Source of the DNA: Chitinophagaceae bacterium UBA1930
GTDB taxonomy: Bacteria; Bacteroidota; Bacteroidia; Chitinophagales; Chitinophagaceae
Assembly: GCA_002337145.1 (NCBI GenBank)
Contig: DDFK01000002.1
Span: 496,001 to 560,000 of the forward strand
Direction of reading: 5' to 3'
DNA length: 64,000 nt
Positions within the stretch are counted from its first letter, which is position 1. Each line of letters begins with the position of its first letter. This document shows positions 61,862 through 64,000 of the stretch, in pieces. Made by a program: the position numbers and the translations under genes. The notes beneath the pieces were generated by a model. That model made no database searches and was not told where the DNA came from. It worked only from the letters and a program-made list of their open reading frames with translations.

Positions 61862-63262
61862 TTATTTCAACGAAGCCCCCTGCTCAATCCAACACCTAAT
61901 CAAATCCCTTTCCTCCGGTGTCATATTGGTCTTGTTGTTCTGCGGCATTGTTTTGGTAACCACTACCCGCTGCATGATCTTGTCTTTCAGGTTCACAATG
62001 TTTTGCGGTACATCGTACATGATGCCATTGGGCGGTGCAGTGTACACATCATCCGTTGGCTTGCTGCTATGGCACTGAACGCAGCGTGCAGTAACAATGG
62101 CATTCACTTCGGCAAAGCTTACCTGCTTCTTGCACTCGCCAGGTTTTGCCGGTGCAGATACATAAGCCACTCCCAATAACAGCAGCACACTGGCAGGCAG
62201 TACCCAAACATTGTACTGCCCACGTTCTCTCACATTCAGCCAATGTTTGATGCCTGCCGCACCCAAAGAAATGGCAGCTAGCAAGGCCCATGAATGTTCG
62301 TTGCCAAATGTGCTGGGAAAATGGTTGCTTACCATCACAAACAGCACAGGCAATGTAAAATAGTTATTGTGCAAAGAACGTTGCAAAGCATTTTTACCCA
62401 GCTGCGGGTTCAACGGCTTGCCCTCCTTAGCAGCTTTAACCATGGCTTTTTGCGAAGGGATGATCACAAAGAAAACATTGCCCACCATAATACTGCCAAT
62501 CATGGCACCAAAATGTATGTAGGCAGCACGGCTATTAAATACATGTGCGTAGAAGTATGCAAAGCCAATCAGCAATACAAAACCAACCACACCAAACCAA
62601 TTTGCTTTTTTTACCAGCGAAGTTTTGCAAAGCAGGTCGTATATAATCCACGCTACAACAAACGATCCCACTCCAATGCCAATACCCTGCAATGGGGTAA
62701 GCTTCAATACATTCGTGTCAATCAATGTGGCCCTTGCGTTAAAATAGTACACCACAAACAACAGGCAAAAGCCCGATAGCCAGGTAAAATAAGCTTCGTA
62801 TTTAAACCAATGCAGTTCCTTGGGTATTACCTTGGGGGCCACTTTGTACTTCTCCAAATAATAAAAGCCGCCACCATGCACGGCCCATAAATTGCCTGCC
62901 AGTTCCTCACGCACATCTTTGGTACGGTTCAGGGCATTTTCCAAAAAAACAAAATAGAACGATGCACCTATCCACGCAATGCCAAATGTTATATGCATCA
63001 CACGTATGCCAATGTTCAGCCACTCCGTTAAATGCCCTTCGTATGGCGTGCCCTGCAGGGTTAAATAGGCACAACCAATAATGGCAGCAATGGTCAGCAA
63101 TATGGCGGCATATACAAAACCCTTACTCAGTTCAAGTTTTTCCTTGAACATTTCATCATCGCTATCCTTGTTTTTCTTTTCAATAAAGGCCAGCCGCCAC
63201 GATACAGCAACCAACATCAACAGTATGGCAATACAGCATGCGTAAATAATCACATTCAACAT
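61862..63262 (-). CDS. puuD: Urate hydroxylase PuuD, cytochrome c-fused
   Basis: A 466-aa integral membrane protein that oxidises urate to 5-hydroxyisourate in purine breakdown. About eight helices follow VIIYACCIAILLMLVAVSWRLAF; the family signature WLNIGIRVMHITFGIAWIGASFYFVFLENALN and the HGGGFYYLEKY stretch are present. The C-terminus has a cytochrome c domain with CVQCH at residues 394-398 and the distal Met region KTMPQNN. Electrons probably pass to the respiratory chain. It is divergent from allB, which follows in the pathway. Confidence 0.93.
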   Translation of the reverse strand: MLNVIIYACCIAILLMLVAVSWRLAFIEKKNKDSDDEMFKEKLELSKGFVYAAILLTIAAIIGCAYLTLQGTPYEGHLTEWLNIGIRVMHITFGIAWIGASFYFVFLENALNRTKDVREELAGNLWAVHGGGFYYLEKYKVAPKVIPKELHWFKYEAYFTWLSGFCLLFVVYYFNARATLIDTNVLKLTPLQGIGIGVGSFVVAWIIYDLLCKTSLVKKANWFGVVGFVLLIGFAYFYAHVFNSRAAYIHFGAMIGSIMVGNVFFVIIPSQKAMVKAAKEGKPLNPQLGKNALQRSLHNNYFTLPVLFVMVSNHFPSTFGNEHSWALLAAISLGAAGIKHWLNVRERGQYNVWVLPASVLLLLGVAYVSAPAKPGECKKQVSFAEVNAIVTARCVQCHSSKPTDDVYTAPPNGIMYDVPQNIVNLKDKIMQRVVVTKTMPQNNKTNMTPEERDLIRCWIEQGASLK

Positions 63263-63281
63263 AGGCAGTCATTAAAAGCGT

Positions 63282-63313
63282 AACAATAAAAATAGTTGTT
63301 TATTTTTATCGTT
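63282..63313. promoter_or_regulatory. Palindromic candidate operator between puuD and allB
   Basis: AACAATAAAAATA (63282-63294) and TATTTTTATCGTT (63301-63313) are inverted copies with one mismatch, separated by GTTGTT. It sits in the middle of the 79-bp divergent promoter region, so it could bind a regulator of purine degradation. A weak hairpin-only explanation is less likely because there is no T tract after a GC stem. Confidence 0.5.
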
Positions 63314-63341
63314 TCAGTTTCTTTTTAATTTCAATGATAGC

Positions 63342-64000
63342 ATGCACAAATTTGCCATACATAGCAACCGGGTCGTTGTTGAAGACAGGATAATGGATGC
63401 GACCGTTTTTGTTGCCGACGGAAAAATTGCTGCCATAGAAAATGGGCTGGTGCAGGTAGATGGCCTGGTTGATGTGCAGGACAAAGTATTGATGCCGGGT
63501 GTTGTGGATCCGCATGTGCATATAAACGAACCCGGCAGAACGGATTGGGAAGGCTTTGACACGGCTACCAAAGCAGCTATTGCAGGCGGCATTACCACGT
63601 TGGTAGACATGCCACTGAATGCATCGCCCGTAACAACTACTGTACAGGCATTTGAAGAAAAACTGCTTTCCACCAAAAATAAGTTACATACCAATGTTGG
63701 TTTTTGGGGCGGACTTGTACCGGGCAATGAACATGAAATAGAACCCTTGATTGATAAAGGTGTGCTTGGCTTTAAAGCCTTTCTTACACACTCGGGTATT
63801 GATGAATTTCCCAATGTTACAGAAGATGACCTGAGAAAGGCCATGCCCATTATTGCAAAGCATGGATTGCCTTTGCTGGTGCATTGCGAGTTGAGTGAAC
63901 CCGCTAGCGATTCACGATTCACGACCAACGGTTCTTCTTATAATAACTATCTTTTGTCTCGCCCAAAAGAATGGGAAGACAAAGCCATTGCCATGATGAT
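63342..64000 (+). CDS. allB: Allantoinase, partial (3' end beyond the window)
   Basis: About 219 codons are visible of a 440-450-aa cyclic amidohydrolase that opens allantoin to allantoate. It starts ATG (MHKFAIHSNRVVVEDRIM), has VLMPGVVDPHVHINEPGRTDWEGFDTATKAAIAGGITTLVDMPLN with the HxH metal pair, GFKAFLTHSGIDEF with the carbamylated lysine, and PLLVHCELSEPASDS. Dihydroorotases share the fold, but the GRTDWEGF and DMPLN motifs are allantoinase-like, and the PuuD neighbour supports it. Confidence 0.93.
   Translation, partial: MHKFAIHSNRVVVEDRIMDATVFVADGKIAAIENGLVQVDGLVDVQDKVLMPGVVDPHVHINEPGRTDWEGFDTATKAAIAGGITTLVDMPLNASPVTTTVQAFEEKLLSTKNKLHTNVGFWGGLVPGNEHEIEPLIDKGVLGFKAFLTHSGIDEFPNVTEDDLRKAMPIIAKHGLPLLVHCELSEPASDSRFTTNGSSYNNYLLSRPKEWEDKAIAMM

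Overview
The window looks like chromosomal DNA of a Bacteroidota member, most likely family Chitinophagaceae (inference). The signs are a SusC/SusD outer-membrane pair, a type IX secretion (T9SS) C-terminal sorting domain, many small lipoproteins, E1-alpha-type pyruvate dehydrogenase, Bacteroidota-specific families (DUF1599, DUF4199, DUF4349, DUF4397, DUF4919, BT_3928), weak Shine-Dalgarno sequences, and -7 promoter boxes of the form TAnnTTTG placed very close to start codons. I see no rRNA, tRNA, CRISPR array, intact insertion sequence or prophage.

Layout. 1-6 kb: minus-strand housekeeping genes (sirtuin, two lipoproteins, EVE protein, LutA-like protein, tol-type TPR protein plus ribH, pdhA), preceded by a palindromic repeat cluster. 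6.4-12.1 kb: one very large repetitive T9SS-secreted protein, closed by a 44-bp perfect palindrome. 12.1-13.4 kb: an NAD(P)-binding oxidoreductase broken by one in-frame stop, a YtxJ-type bacillithiol protein and a tiny lipoprotein. 13.5-17.5 kb: mpl, a DnaQ-like exonuclease, a polyprenol-phosphate mannosyltransferase-like enzyme and an EamA transporter. 17.6-26.8 kb: arginase, CrtA-like protein, ndk, nrnA, an FKBP lipoprotein, ferritin, folP, DUF1599, BT_3928-type DoxX protein and a lone DppB-like permease. 26.8-31.9 kb: S41 and CPBP proteases, dnaG and a DeoR regulator. 32.2-41.5 kb: a nutrient uptake locus (SusC, SusD, DUF4397, then an MG2/TonB-plug protein and DUF4197). 41.7-50.5 kb: sdaA, aqpZ, glycine-zipper lipoprotein, OmpA lipoprotein, DoxX, a hydrolase and an ABC-F ATPase. 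50.6-61.8 kb: mostly small accessory genes, including a frameshifted gene, a dense TTGTAGCAAA motif cluster, an Nramp-like transporter, map with a chromosomal arr (rifampin ADP-ribosyltransferase), a Cys-rich-tailed membrane protein, and a membrane-anchored LuxR regulator beside DUF4199-SRPBCC. 61.9-64 kb: divergent puuD and allB, a purine (urate to allantoin to allantoate) degradation locus, with allB cut by the window edge.

Genes that plausibly work together are arr-map, ribH with its TPR gene, susC-susD-DUF4397, DUF4199-SRPBCC (4-nt stop/start overlap) and puuD/allB (shared 79-bp promoter region with a near-perfect palindrome). Nothing here is a clearly new multi-gene system. The least explained signals are the TTGTAGCAAA cluster at 51.1-51.3 kb, the two disrupted genes, the palindromic repeats at 1-250, and the puuD/allB palindrome. 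All family assignments are from reading the translated sequence; no database search was run.
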